A stretch of DNA of 64,000 bases from an uncultured Clostridia bacterium (GCA_947632045.1 CANRNQ010000007.1:37748-101747); one strand, 5' to 3'. Positions 10,042 to 17,940 are shown, numbered from the stretch's first letter. Notes: a model not told the origin generated them from the sequence alone. Made by a program: numbers and translations.

Positions 10042-10234
10042 ATTCCTCGCCCGCCTTTATCTCGGTTATTTTCTGCTTTGCGCTGTCAAGCCTTTTGTAG
10101 CAGATATTCGTAAGCTCCGCTCCCTCCTCAAAAAGCTTCAGCGCCTCGTCGAGCGGTACGTCGCCCCTTTCGAGCGAGTCCACTATCTCGTCTATTCTTT
10201 TCATTGCGTCCTCGTATGATATTTCCTTATTCAT
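10028..10234 (-). CDS. xseB: Exodeoxyribonuclease VII small subunit
   Basis: A 68-residue, mostly helical protein with the family pattern SYEDAMKRIDEIVDSLERG and DEALKLFEEG. XseB binds in several copies to XseA to form exonuclease VII, which trims single-stranded DNA from both ends. The start overlaps the end of xseA by 8 bases and the end overlaps ispA by 14, so all three are probably translated from one message. Confidence 0.95.
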   Translation of the reverse strand: MNKEISYEDAMKRIDEIVDSLERGDVPLDEALKLFEEGAELTNICYKRLDSAKQKITEIKAGEEFGKQ

Positions 10235-11426
10235 TGATTTCCTCCGCTGTGCAATCTATTGTGCCGTCCTTTAATATTATTTTAAGCTTGTCCCCCTTGG
10301 AAACGTCCCCGACCGACCTTATCGCGCCCTTGTCGCCCAAGGCAAGGGCGTATCCTCTCGCGAGTATTCCGAGCGGGCTGAGGTGATCGAGCGCCGACGC
10401 GGCGTTTTTTAAAGAATTTTCCTTGAGGGAAATATATTTGTCGACCGAGGCCTTAAAGCTCCGCGTGCATATATCGGCCTTGAGCGATTTTTCATCTAAA
10501 AATTTCATCGGGGCGAAAATCACGCCGCGCCTTACCGCCGCAAGCCGCTCCTGCGCGCGCTGCACTCGGGACTCCATGAGCCCCGCAAGGTTAAGCCGCG
10601 CCTGTTCAAGCTCGGACAAAAGCTCGTCCCTGTCGGGCACCGCAAGCTCCGCCGCCGCAGAGGGCGTGGGCGCTCTCAAATCGGCGACAAAGTCGCAGAT
10701 GGTGTAATCCGTTTCGTGCCCGACCGCAGAGATCACGGGCGTTTTGCAAGCAAACACCGCCCTTGCGAGGCTCTCGTCGTTAAAGGCCCAAAGGTCCTCG
10801 GCCGAGCCGCCGCCCCGCCCGATTATGATAAGATCCGCAAGAGCGCCCGAGTCCATATATTCAAGCGCCTCTTTAAGCTGTTTTGGAGCGCTGTCGCCCT
10901 GAACCGTCACCGGACAAAGGACAATCTCGGCGCTCGGGAAGCGGCGTGAAATTATATTCTCTATGTCGCGCCTTGCCGCGCCCGTCGGCGAGGTTATGAC
11001 CCCGACCCTTTCGGGGAATTTCGGCAGGGGCTTTTTGTGCTCCGGACTAAACAGGCCCTCCCTTTCAAGCCTTCGTCTTAGCTGCTCATATGCCACCGCC
11101 AGCGCCCCGACTCCGTCCGGCTGCATATCCTCAACGTAAAGCTGATACTGTCCGCTCGGCTCATAAAGCGAGATTTTCCCCCTCGCTATGACCTTCATTC
11201 CGTCAACGGGCTCAAAGCGCAGTCTTGATGCGGCAAAGGAGAACATCACCGATTTTATCACCGCCCGGTCGTCCTTGAGCGAAAAATACAGGTGCCCCGA
11301 TTTATAGTGGCGGGTGAAATTCGATATCTCGCCGCAGACAAAGACTGATTGCAGATTTGAGTCACCGTCGAGCAGCGATTTTATATAAAAATTTACTTGT
11401 GACACCGTCAATATTCCGACGTTCAC
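10227..11426 (-). CDS. xseA: Exodeoxyribonuclease VII large subunit
   Basis: About 399 residues. An N-terminal OB-fold (FVCGEISNFTRHYKSGHLYFSLKD) is followed by the catalytic domain with VGVITSPTGAARRDI, IIIGRGGGSAEDLW and AVGHETDYTICDFVADLRAPTPS-type blocks, and then a helical XseB-binding tail. I place the start at GTG 11426 (MNVGILTVS), because AGGAGG ends 7 bases upstream. An in-frame ATG at 11450 would put that ribosome-binding site inside the coding region. The TGA of the preceding TsaD-like gene lies between this ribosome-binding site and the GTG, so re-initiation is likely. Confidence 0.95.
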   Translation of the reverse strand: MNVGILTVSQVNFYIKSLLDGDSNLQSVFVCGEISNFTRHYKSGHLYFSLKDDRAVIKSVMFSFAASRLRFEPVDGMKVIARGKISLYEPSGQYQLYVEDMQPDGVGALAVAYEQLRRRLEREGLFSPEHKKPLPKFPERVGVITSPTGAARRDIENIISRRFPSAEIVLCPVTVQGDSAPKQLKEALEYMDSGALADLIIIGRGGGSAEDLWAFNDESLARAVFACKTPVISAVGHETDYTICDFVADLRAPTPSAAAELAVPDRDELLSELEQARLNLAGLMESRVQRAQERLAAVRRGVIFAPMKFLDEKSLKADICTRSFKASVDKYISLKENSLKNAASALDHLSPLGILARGYALALGDKGAIRSVGDVSKGDKLKIILKDGTIDCTAEEINE

Positions 11427-11430
11427 GGCT

Positions 11431-12363
11431 TCACCTCCTCTTATGCGCAAGATAAGTCAGATACGCTATGCCCGCCGCGTTGTCGCGGGAAAACTCCGGC
11501 TTTGCAAAAAAGCAGTCGAGCCTTGCGCCGAGCCCGCCTCTTATTATCGAATTGCTCATTACCCCGCCCGCGAAAACTATCGGGCGAGCCCCGTATTTAT
11601 CGAGCAGTCCAAGGCTCATCTCAAGCAGGGTGCTCTCTATATATTTCAGGCAATAAAGCGCCACGTCCTCGTCGGGCGCTCCGCCCCCGTGCATTTTTTC
11701 ACATTGGTTCTCAACTCCGGAAAGACAGCAGTCCACTCCCTTAAGCGTGGGTCTGCACCTGAACTGCGCCACGCTTTTCAGCGCGAGAGTCTCCAGCGCC
11801 GCGCCGCAGGGGAAGTCAAGTCCGAGCATAAGCCCCACCCTGTCAACGGCCTGACCCGCGTTCAAATCGAGGGTTTTAGCTATTATCTCGGTCGAGATTA
11901 TGCTCTTGTCATCGGGTCTTACGAGTATCGCCTCGGTGGTTCCGCCGGATATGTGAAAGGCGATAAACTCCCTGTCGAGCAGTCCGTATTCTCCGCAGGA
12001 ATACACCGCCGCGGCTATGTGCCCCTGCTGGTGCGAAAAAGAATAAAGCGGCGCACCGAGCAGCTTTGAAGCTATTCTTGCCGCTGCGCTGCCCACGGTA
12101 AAGCAGGGCATATAAGAGCCATCTTCGCTTCGCGGGGTGAAGGACGCGCCGACGGCCTTGATATCACAGCCGTCAAGCTCGAGAGATTCAAGCGTTTCAC
12201 AAAGCCTCGCCGTATGGTGAAAGACCGCGTCGCTCTGGCGCAGCCCCGCCGCCCCCTTTTTGACGGGCAGCAGCTTTTTGCTCTGTCTGATTTCGCCCTG
12301 CGTATATACTGCCGTGGAGGTCGTGTAATTGCTCGTGTCAAACGCAAGATAAGCGTCACTCAT
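11431..12363 (-). CDS. TsaD-like (peptidase M22 / glycoprotease fold) paralogue
   Basis: About 310 residues with the ASKHA fold of the TsaD/Kae1 family. Visible are an N-terminal LAFDTSNYTTS phosphate loop, a possible metal pair SHQQGHIAAA, the block FHISGGTTEAILV, and AGGVMSNSII near the C-terminus. True TsaD makes the tRNA t6A modification, usually next to tsaB/tsaE. This copy instead sits between nusB and xseA, and the block around LNAGQAVDRVGLMLG differs from the canonical one. I read it as a paralogue of unproven function, known in Clostridia at this place. ATG 12363 is the likely start; the GTG at 12369 is two codons upstream. Confidence 0.82.
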   Translation of the reverse strand: MSDAYLAFDTSNYTTSTAVYTQGEIRQSKKLLPVKKGAAGLRQSDAVFHHTARLCETLESLELDGCDIKAVGASFTPRSEDGSYMPCFTVGSAAARIASKLLGAPLYSFSHQQGHIAAAVYSCGEYGLLDREFIAFHISGGTTEAILVRPDDKSIISTEIIAKTLDLNAGQAVDRVGLMLGLDFPCGAALETLALKSVAQFRCRPTLKGVDCCLSGVENQCEKMHGGGAPDEDVALYCLKYIESTLLEMSLGLLDKYGARPIVFAGGVMSNSIIRGGLGARLDCFFAKPEFSRDNAAGIAYLTYLAHKRR

Positions 12364-12799
12364 TTTCACAGTCCCCGCTTTTAGTCGTAAGCTCCCTTAC
12401 CACGCTGCCGAGCACGCCGTTTACAAAGGCCGCGTCCTCCTCGGTCGCGTACTTTTTCGCAAGCCTTACCGCGTCGTTTATTATTACCCCGGTCGGGTTT
12501 TCCGCCTTTGTTTCGTCGGGGGCGAAAACGAGCTGGTAAACCGACAGCCTTAAAAGCGTCTTTGACACGTTGGGTATTCTCGACAGCTTCCATTTTCTCA
12601 GGTGGCGCGATATTATTTCATCACACTCGCCGCGCCTTTCCTCACAGCCCTTCGCGAGCCTTTGTGCAAACTCGAGCGGCTCGTTTTCCTCGGCATACGC
12701 CTGTATGACCTCATCGAGAGAGTCCTTTGAAAGCTCTGAGCTGAAGCAGAAGACAAACGCCTGCTCCCTCGCCTTTATCCTGTTAGTTTCTGAACCCAT
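12356..12799 (-). CDS. nusB: Transcription antitermination factor NusB
   Basis: A 147-residue all-helical protein with the NusB pattern: KAREQAFVFCFSSEL at the start and the conserved C-terminal run VIINDAVRLAKKYATEEDAAFVNGVLGSV (split here from a longer block). NusB binds boxA RNA with NusE (S10) in rRNA antitermination. It is the first gene of the long string that runs to rel. ATG 12799 is preferred over GTG 12808, which is almost on top of the AGAGGA ribosome-binding site. The leader from the predicted promoter is about 245 bases. Confidence 0.95.
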   Translation of the reverse strand: MGSETNRIKAREQAFVFCFSSELSKDSLDEVIQAYAEENEPLEFAQRLAKGCEERRGECDEIISRHLRKWKLSRIPNVSKTLLRLSVYQLVFAPDETKAENPTGVIINDAVRLAKKYATEEDAAFVNGVLGSVVRELTTKSGDCENE

Positions 12800-13051
12800 A
12801 CGCTGCACCGTCCTCTTGTATTTAAGCCGCGCTCGGCGCTGTGATTTTAGCTCTCGCTCGGCTTATCTTTTAATTTTAAATTTTAAATTTTTACTCACAT
12901 CATAAAAAATCCGTCTTGCATACGCCCCTAATATCGCGCGCTCGCCCAAGGCTGCGCTTTTTTATTCGAATTTATTCGAAAAATCATTTCCGGTTTAAAT
13001 TTGCGCTGTGGGGCTGATTTAATAAAAGGAAAAATCTTGAAACACAAAATC

Positions 13052-13080
13052 ATTGTACCATATCAGGGCTTTTTTTACAA
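13052..13080 (-). promoter_or_regulatory. Predicted sigma-A promoter for the nusB...rel string
   Basis: On the minus strand, TTGTAA (13080-13075), a 17-base spacer and TACAAT (13057-13052) form a near-consensus promoter. Transcription would begin near 13045, about 245 bases before the nusB ATG. The leader is AT-rich and contains two TTCGAA palindromes exactly 10 bases apart (12965-12970 and 12975-12980). Confidence 0.6.
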
Positions 13081-13196
13081 CAATATTGGATTAGTTTTTG
13101 ATTTATCTTAAATCGTGCTCGGCGCTCTTAAGGAGGCAATCGAAGCAGGCTGATTTTCGCCGCCGAAATATTTTTTATTTAAATTCCATCTTATGC

Positions 13197-13225
13197 TTGC
13201 AAGTTTTAGAGATAATTGGTATAAT
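13197..13225 (+). promoter_or_regulatory. Predicted sigma-A promoter of yajC
   Basis: TTGCAA (13197-13202), a 17-base spacer and a perfect TATAAT (13220-13225). The predicted start of transcription, near 13232, lies downstream of the in-frame ATG at 13193. It therefore rules out that longer start for yajC and favours the TTG at 13265. Confidence 0.75.
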
Positions 13226-13264
13226 TGCTTTCAGCAGTTTTTTCAAAATGAAAGGATGATAAAC

Positions 13265-13729
13265 TTGAAAAGGTTCATAACACTTTCGGCTATCGCAGCG
13301 GCCTGCGCATTAGCTCTTAGCTCCTGCGCCCCCGCAAGCGCAAACGGTCAGCAGCAGGGAGGCGGAATGAATAATATGTGGCTCATACTTCTCCTTTACG
13401 CCGCAATATTCGCCGCCATCTATTTCTTTATGATCAGGCCTAATTCAAAGAGAAAAAAGCAGGAAAAGGCCATGCGCGATAACCTTGAGATTGGCGATGA
13501 GATCACGACCATCGGCGGTATTGTGGGCAGGGTAGTCAGCATCAAGGAGGACACCGATTCCTTTGTTCTTGAAACCGGAGCCGACAGAACCAAAATGCAG
13601 CTTAAGCGTTGGGCCATATCCACCGTGGATACGGTTAAGGACGAGCCGGAAAAGGCAAGCGCCGCGACTGAAACGAAATCGAAGGGATTTTTCGGCAGGA
13701 AAAAGGACTCCGACGAGGAAAATCAATAA
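13265..13729 (+). CDS. yajC: YajC-like Sec translocase accessory subunit with a lipoprotein-type signal
   Basis: About 154 residues from TTG 13265, which lies 9 bases after AAAGG. An N-terminal hydrophobic stretch ends in ALSSC, a good lipobox. A short Gln/Gly linker follows, then one membrane helix (WLILLLYAAIFAAIYFFMI), the YajC hallmark RPNSKRKKQ with a basic face, and the small domain DEITTIGGIVGRVVSI. YajC associates with SecDF/YidC. Most YajC proteins have only the single helix; the added lipobox suggests the mature form starts at a lipidated cysteine outside the membrane. The C-terminal tail is charged. The next gene is the TIGR04086-type protein. Confidence 0.88.
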   Translation: MKRFITLSAIAAACALALSSCAPASANGQQQGGGMNNMWLILLLYAAIFAAIYFFMIRPNSKRKKQEKAMRDNLEIGDEITTIGGIVGRVVSIKEDTDSFVLETGADRTKMQLKRWAISTVDTVKDEPEKASAATETKSKGFFGRKKDSDEENQ

Positions 13730-13756
13730 ACCAAGAATATTTTTACCCAAAGATTA

Positions 13757-13794
13757 ATACCTATGGATTGTAAGGACAATTCATAGGTATTTTT
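13757..13794 (+). terminator. Terminator or attenuator between yajC and the next gene
   Basis: A 15-base inverted repeat (13757-13771 and 13776-13790, one G-T wobble) with a 4-base loop is followed directly by five T. It is 27 bases after the yajC stop and 18 bases before the next ATG. It could therefore end yajC transcripts or act as a partial terminator for the pair. Confidence 0.8.
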
Positions 13795-13812
13795 ATACGG
13801 GGAGCTGCGAAT

Positions 13813-14193
13813 ATGGACATTAACAAGAGCGTCAAGGCAATTTTAATCGGCGGCGTCAGCGAGATAATCATATGTATTTTACTGTTTGTTTTAACGGCGT
13901 TCGCGCTGACCAAGGTCGGCTATATACCCGACGGCGTTATCGCGACGGTCACAACGGTATTGAGCGCCGCAAGCTGTTTTTTCGGCGGCCTTATAAGCGG
14001 CAGGATAGTCAAAAAAGCGGGTATGCTTGTCGGGGCCGCGTCGGGCTTTTTGCTGTTTTTTATTCAGCTTGCCATCTCGCTTATAAGCGGGGCGTTTTCG
14101 CCCACTGCTCTAATTTTGATAAAGGCCGCCGCTCTGATTTTGAGCGGGACCATAGGCGGCATATTCGGGGTCAACAAGAAGGAGAAAATATAA
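13813..14193 (+). CDS. TIGR04086 (YrzE-like) membrane protein
   Basis: A 126-residue protein with four predicted membrane helices, roughly residues 8-34, 40-62, 70-93 and 98-120, and a short basic tail (VNKKEKI). Small four-helix proteins of this family follow yajC in many Clostridia; no function is established. Conserved glycines in the helices (IGGVSEII, FGGLISGRIV, LSGTIGGIFG) fit close helix packing. The start ATG lies 7 bases after GGGGAG. Assignment rests on length, topology and position after yajC. Confidence 0.75.
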   Translation: MDINKSVKAILIGGVSEIIICILLFVLTAFALTKVGYIPDGVIATVTTVLSAASCFFGGLISGRIVKKAGMLVGAASGFLLFFIQLAISLISGAFSPTALILIKAAALILSGTIGGIFGVNKKEKI

Positions 14194-14197
14194 GGCT

Positions 14198-14240
14198 GCG
14201 CCGTGAATCGGTAATTTGTGATTCACGGCGCTATTTTTTA
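14198..14240 (+). terminator. Intrinsic terminator after the TIGR04086-type gene
   Basis: A perfect 12-base stem GCGCCGTGAATC (14198-14209) / GATTCACGGCGC (14220-14231) with a 10-base loop, followed by TATTTTTTAATTT. It begins only 4 bases past the stop codon. Confidence 0.9.
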
Positions 14241-14282
14241 ATTTATTTTTATTTTAGAGAAATAAGGTATCCTTCCGACAAA

Positions 14283-14506
14283 GCCGGCGCGGCGGTCGCG
14301 CACTCGGTCTGTGCTAAGCTATGGGTTCGGGCGGCGACCTGCGCGGCGCAGCCGCGCAAAAAAACACGGCGGTAAGGCCCCTGCCCCGAGGTAAGGCCCC
14401 TGCCCCGCCGTGTTTTTTCGAGCATTTCCGCCGGGCGGAAATGCTCGGGTCGCCGCCCGAACAAGCCCGCCGTCAGCACATATTACAATAAAGCCTCCGC
14501 GCCGGC
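14283..14506. repeat. Compound palindromic element, copy A (short hairpin first)
   Basis: Terminal inverted repeat GCCGGCGCGG / CCGCGCCGGC (14283-14292, 14497-14506). The core has a perfect 14-base outer repeat TTCGGGCGGCGACC (14326-14339) / complement (14448-14461). Inside are a short hairpin TGCGCGGC-gca-GCCGCGCA (14340-14358), a central stem of six A then CACGGCGG (14359-14372) paired with 14405-14418 ending in six T, and a long hairpin with 13 base pairs (14419-14447). The central loop contains a 19-base tandem duplication (two units starting GGTAAGGCCCC). It lies between the convergent ends of the TIGR04086 gene and cysK, so its A/T-flanked stem may terminate cysK transcription. Confidence 0.9.
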
Positions 14507-14544
14507 CCCCACCGATAAGAAGCGGATAAAAATTTTAAATAAAA

Positions 14545-15474
14545 TCACTCGCTGAAAAGCGGAGTCGACAAGTACCTGTCGCCCGTGTCCGGCAAAAGCG
14601 CTACTATCGTTTTGCCCTCGTTTTCGGGGCGCTTCGCAAGCTGCGTCGCCGCCCATACCGCCGCGCCCGACGAAATGCCGACAAGCACGCCCTCGGCCTT
14701 CGCTATCTTGTTGCCGATGGCGAACGCGTCCTCGTTGCTTACGGGTATGATCTCGTCGTATATTTCAGTGTTGAGCGTCTTAGGAACAAAGCCCGCTCCT
14801 ATTCCCTGTATCTTGTGCGGCCCGGGCGTGCCCTTGCCGAGCACCTGCGACGTCTCCGGCTCAACGGCCACTATCTTAACCTCGGGCTTTTTCGACTTGA
14901 GATATTCGCCCACTCCGGTTATCGTGCCGCCGGTTCCGACTCCGGCTACAAAAATATCCACCTCGCCGTCAGTTTCCCGCCATATCTCGGGCCCCGTCGT
15001 CGCCTTGTGAACAGCCGGATTAGAGGGGTTTACAAACTGCCCGAGAATAACGGAATCCGCTATCTCAGCGTTGAGCTCGTCGGCCTTTTCGATAGCGCCC
15101 TTCATTCCCTTTGAGCCGTCGGTCAGCACAAGGCTCGCGCCGTAGGCCTTCAAGAGGTTCCTTCTCTCGACGCTCATCGTTTCGGGCATGGTCAGTATGA
15201 CCTTGTAGCCCTTGGCCGCCGCAACGCTCGCAAGCCCTATCCCCGTGTTGCCGGAGGTCGGCTCGATTATAGTCGCCCCGGGCTTCAGAGTGCCGTCGGC
15301 CTCCGCGTCCTCTATCATAGCCTTGGCTATTCTGTCCTTAACGCTTCCCGCCGGATTGAAGTACTCGAGCTTTGCAACGATTTTGGCCTTAAGCTGGTTT
15401 TCCTCCTCATAATTTGTCAGCTCCAGCAGCGGAGTCGAGCCTATAAGCTCCGTAATGCTTTTGTATACTGCCAT
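14545..15474 (-). CDS. cysK: Cysteine synthase A (O-acetylserine sulfhydrylase)
   Basis: A 309-residue PLP enzyme that makes cysteine from O-acetylserine and sulfide. The PLP lysine lies in [11 protein letters not shown] (near residue 43), the substrate loop is [12 protein letters not shown], and the phosphate-binding loop is [11 protein letters not shown]. Near the end comes [13 protein letters not shown]. The ATG at 15474 ([12 protein letters not shown]) is preferred: AAGGGA lies 9 bases upstream, and the longer ATG at 15492 would place this site inside the gene. It appears monocistronic, with its own promoter and element A at its 3' side. Confidence 0.95.
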   Translation of the reverse strand: MAVYKSITELIGSTPLLELTNYEEENQLKAKIVAKLEYFNPAGSVKDRIAKAMIEDAEADGTLKPGATIIEPTSGNTGIGLASVAAAKGYKVILTMPETMSVERRNLLKAYGASLVLTDGSKGMKGAIEKADELNAEIADSVILGQFVNPSNPAVHKATTGPEIWRETDGEVDIFVAGVGTGGTITGVGEYLKSKKPEVKIVAVEPETSQVLGKGTPGPHKIQGIGAGFVPKTLNTEIYDEIIPVSNEDAFAIGNKIAKAEGVLVGISSGAAVWAATQLAKRPENEGKTIVALLPDTGDRYLSTPLFSE

Positions 15475-15543
15475 ATAAAACAATCCCTTCATAATAAATT
15501 TGCGCCGGTGCGCGGCATAGAAATGCGCGCGGACAAGCTCCTA

Positions 15544-15611
15544 TAAAACATATCGTTTTAGTATGCTTTTGGGGTTGCTTTTAATATACCCCTTTTTTTC
15601 CCTCTTGTCAA
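15544..15611 (-). promoter_or_regulatory. cysK promoter with a downstream dyad
   Basis: On the minus strand, TTGACA (15611-15606), a 17-base spacer and TATATT (15588-15583) are near consensus. Downstream of the predicted start is the dyad TAAAAC-ATATC-GTTTTA (15544-15560), placed where a repressor could block transcription. CymR/Rrf2-type control of cysteine genes is common in Firmicutes, but I cannot assign the site to a named regulator. Confidence 0.65.
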
Positions 15612-15623
15612 GCCCTTAATTTA

Positions 15624-15664
15624 AAAAATAAAGCGCGGGCTAAAAAATATCGCCCGCGTTTTTT
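15624..15664 (-). terminator. Terminator after the small lipoprotein gene
   Basis: Stem CGCGGGC (15634-15640) / GCCCGCG (15652-15658) with A-rich sequence on the left and six T on the right (15659-15664). It could work on both strands. On the minus strand it lies about 90 bases past the lipoprotein stop and just upstream of the cysK promoter. Confidence 0.65.
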
Positions 15665-15754
15665 CAAGCCCATGCTCAAGCTCGTCCTTATACTATTTAT
15701 ATATATCCCTTATATTCCGCTCTGCGTTATCCATTTGATCCTCCGCTTTGCGGC

Positions 15755-16099
15755 TCAGTCCTTTCTCTCAAGGTCAAATTGCGCCTCGTTCGCCTTAAGG
15801 CTCAGCCTTTTCCCGCCCTCGGATATTGTGTAATATCCGTCAAAAATAAGCTCCTTGTCGCGCTTTATCTCAAAGTGCTTCGTGTCCTTATTATACGAAA
15901 AAATTATATCGCAGTTCTCTCCGTTAAGGTTCATTTCCCCGTTGAAGTCAATTATATCGCTGTTTTCGATATTAAGATAAAGATAGGGCTCGTCGCAAAC
16001 ATATTCGCCCTTTAAATCATCTTCACCGCAGCCGCACAGTGAAAAAAATGTAATTAAAAGAATTATCGACGCGACGGCGTAAAGTAATTTTCTTTTCAA
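15755..16099 (-). CDS. Small predicted lipoprotein, function unknown
   Basis: About 114 residues. A basic N-terminus (KRKLLYAV) and a hydrophobic stretch end in SLCGC, a lipobox. The mature part is acidic and beta-rich (GEYVCDEPYLYLNIE, FDGYYTISEGGKRLSLKA), resembling small secreted domains that score the fit of a protein to a fold such as a lipocalin-like barrel. I do not recognise a named family. TTG 16099 lies 9 bases after GGGAG, and two other in-frame TTG codons lie just upstream. It has its own promoter and terminator and no operon partners. Confidence 0.7.
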   Translation of the reverse strand: MKRKLLYAVASIILLITFFSLCGCGEDDLKGEYVCDEPYLYLNIENSDIIDFNGEMNLNGENCDIIFSYNKDTKHFEIKRDKELIFDGYYTISEGGKRLSLKANEAQFDLERKD

Positions 16100-16133
16100 C
16101 AAAATCAACTCCCATTATCCTTTTCCACTCATA

Positions 16134-16162
16134 ATTTTAGCACAAGCCCCTTTATTAAGCAA
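16134..16162 (-). promoter_or_regulatory. Predicted promoter of the small lipoprotein gene
   Basis: Minus strand TTGCTT (16162-16157), 17-base spacer, TAAAAT (16139-16134). Transcription would start about 30 bases before the TTG start codon. Confidence 0.6.
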
Positions 16163-16369
16163 TATTCTTTTCAAAGGCGACATACTTTGGCAAAAACCGC
16201 GACAAGTCGGGTATATATTAGGTATATACGGATGCGGAATATTTTTTCACAAGAGGAACAGAATACTTAATATGGGGTCAAACAGAAAAAACGGCAAAAA
16301 TTTCATAAAAAATTACATATATGTATCAATTCTCAGTCGATATGGTAACATCTTTGTAAGAAATGTCAA

Positions 16370-16398
16370 TTGATTGTTTAATTTCATTGCTGTATAAT
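16370..16398 (+). promoter_or_regulatory. Predicted promoter of the SleB-like repeat protein
   Basis: TTGATT (16370-16375), 17-base spacer, perfect TATAAT (16393-16398), then AAGGAGG at 16411-16417 and ATG at 16426. The leader is very short, typical of a strongly expressed gene. Confidence 0.75.
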
Positions 16399-16425
16399 GT
16401 GTAGTTGTATAAGGAGGTAACATTT

Positions 16426-17535
16426 ATGTCATCAACTGAACCACAGAATAAGAACGGCCTTGACAAAGCTGAGATCAAATCTGAAATCAAAACGAAGAAA
16501 AGATTCACCTCAACCAAGTTAAAGGCCACAGCCTGCGCGGTTCTCGCTGTTGCGATAGGCGCGGCAGGAACATTCTGTATAAGCGGAGGACTTAGTACAC
16601 CGACAATGACAACACGCTCATTGGCTTCGGCAATGTACGGTAACGCTATCAATCCAAAATACGTAGACCGGGTAACAAGAGCTTACACCGAAACACAGCC
16701 GCCGACTGAGCCCGAAACCGAAAAGCCCACAGAAAAGGCGACGGAGAAGGCAACTGAAAAGGCGACGGAGAAGAAAAACGACAAGAAAAACACAAAGGAG
16801 AAGGCGACCGAGAAGGCGACTGAAAAACAGACGAGCGTTCCCACGGATCCCGATACCACGGCAACGGAAAACAATTCCTACACCATTCCCGAAAACACCC
16901 AGAACGTTCAGTTCGGCGCTAACCCCGACGCACAGCCAACCTATGGCACAGAAAACCAAAGCAACCAAAATAATCAAAACAATCAAAACAATCAAAATAA
17001 CAAAAATAACCAGAGCAGCAATCAGAGCGTAGTTACCGATCCGGTAACCAACCCGCCTGCGACCGAGGCTCCGACGGTAGACAATTCGCAGTCCTATCAA
17101 AGCCAGTGGAACCAGGGCTATTTAATGGCCATTGATAATCCGGATTCAAACTACCGTCCCCGCGCGGTAAAGCTCTCCGCCAAGGATCGCGAGCTTGCCT
17201 GCCAGATAGTGATGCGCGAAATGGGAAATACCGGCTTTATAGGAACCGCCTTAGTCGCACAGGCTCTGCGCGACGCTATGAACGCCGAGGGCTTCACCTC
17301 GCTGCAACAGGTTGTAAATATGTACGGCTATCAGGGCCCGACGAATTACACGCCTAATCAGGACGTAATAGACGCTGTAAGCTTTATTTTCGACCAAAAC
17401 GGCAGCGCGGTTCAGCACAGAGTATTGTTTTTCTATGCGACATGGATAACGAGCTCATGGCACGAATCGCAGAATTTCGTCTGCGCTTATGATTGCGGAT
17501 ATACCACCGTAAGATTTTTTGACAGATGGTATTGA
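16426..17535 (+). CDS. Secreted or membrane-anchored protein with a SleB-like C-terminal domain
   Basis: A 369-residue protein from ATG 16426. It has a cytoplasmic basic N-terminus, one hydrophobic segment near residues 30-52 (ATACAVLAVAIGAAGTFCIS), and then a long low-complexity region. That region contains TEKA repeats (about residues 95-145) and an Asn/Gln tract of NQN units (about 178-200). The last 130 residues resemble the cell-wall hydrolase SleB/Hydrolase_2 fold: SAKDRELACQIVMREMG, TALVAQALRDAMNAEGF and NYTPNQDVIDAVSFIF match the family's helical pattern, in which a glutamate near the start is catalytic. It is probably a wall-associated hydrolase or a binding relative of one. Substrate unknown. 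Confidence 0.72.
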   Translation: MSSTEPQNKNGLDKAEIKSEIKTKKRFTSTKLKATACAVLAVAIGAAGTFCISGGLSTPTMTTRSLASAMYGNAINPKYVDRVTRAYTETQPPTEPETEKPTEKATEKATEKATEKKNDKKNTKEKATEKATEKQTSVPTDPDTTATENNSYTIPENTQNVQFGANPDAQPTYGTENQSNQNNQNNQNNQNNKNNQSSNQSVVTDPVTNPPATEAPTVDNSQSYQSQWNQGYLMAIDNPDSNYRPRAVKLSAKDRELACQIVMREMGNTGFIGTALVAQALRDAMNAEGFTSLQQVVNMYGYQGPTNYTPNQDVIDAVSFIFDQNGSAVQHRVLFFYATWITSSWHESQNFVCAYDCGYTTVRFFDRWY

Positions 17536-17614
17536 TAAACAGGTAATATAAAAAAATATATACAACAAACAGATAAAAATTCAAAAATAATTTTGGACTA
17601 AATTTTCCGCTTAT

Positions 17615-17645
17615 AGCGACCTCGCTTCGGGGTCGCTTTTTATTA
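17615..17645 (+). terminator. Terminator after the SleB-like gene
   Basis: Stem AGCGACC (17615-17621) / GGTCGCT (17631-17637) with T-rich tail TTTTTATTAT. It lies about 80 bases after the stop. Confidence 0.8.
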
Positions 17646-17697
17646 TAGCTTTTATAGCTTTTATAGATTTTTATTCTGCAAAGCAGAGGCCCTCTTT

Positions 17698-17773
17698 TGC
17701 AAATAAGGCCAAAGGCAAATAAGCGTAGGGCAAATAAGCGTAGGGCAAATAAGCGTAGTGCAAATAAGATTAG
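17698..17773. repeat. 15-base tandem repeat, about five units
   Basis: Units of GGCAAATAAGCGTAG at 17714-17728, 17729-17743 and 17744-17758 are identical. Diverged units flank them at 17698-17713 and 17759-17773. The array is in the 470-base space between the SleB-like gene and the LRR gene, outside any gene. I see no other feature here apart from the two terminators and a short TATAGCTTT repeat near 17645-17668. Confidence 0.85.
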
Positions 17774-17889
17774 TGCGCCGAAAAGCGCACTCCGAAGCTT
17801 AATATAAGCTATACCCTCGCAGTCTTAATAAAGCGCGGCGATTTCAGGGGCGATAATAAGCGTCGGCTCTCCCCTCAAAATAAAATATT

Positions 17890-17940
17890 TAAAATAAATA
17901 AAACGACAGCCTAAGCGTCGCAGGGGCGCTCAGGCTGCCG
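17890..17940 (-). terminator. Terminator after the LRR/dockerin gene
   Basis: A 14-base stem (17904-17917 with 17927-17940). In minus-strand RNA both imperfect positions become G-U pairs, so the hairpin is fully paired only on that strand, and it is followed by TTTTATTTATTTT. It lies about 65 bases past the stop. Confidence 0.8.

Noticed and set aside
15493..15583. T-box leader before cysK
   Set aside because: The leader is about 90 bases and no T-box sequence or specifier stem is visible.
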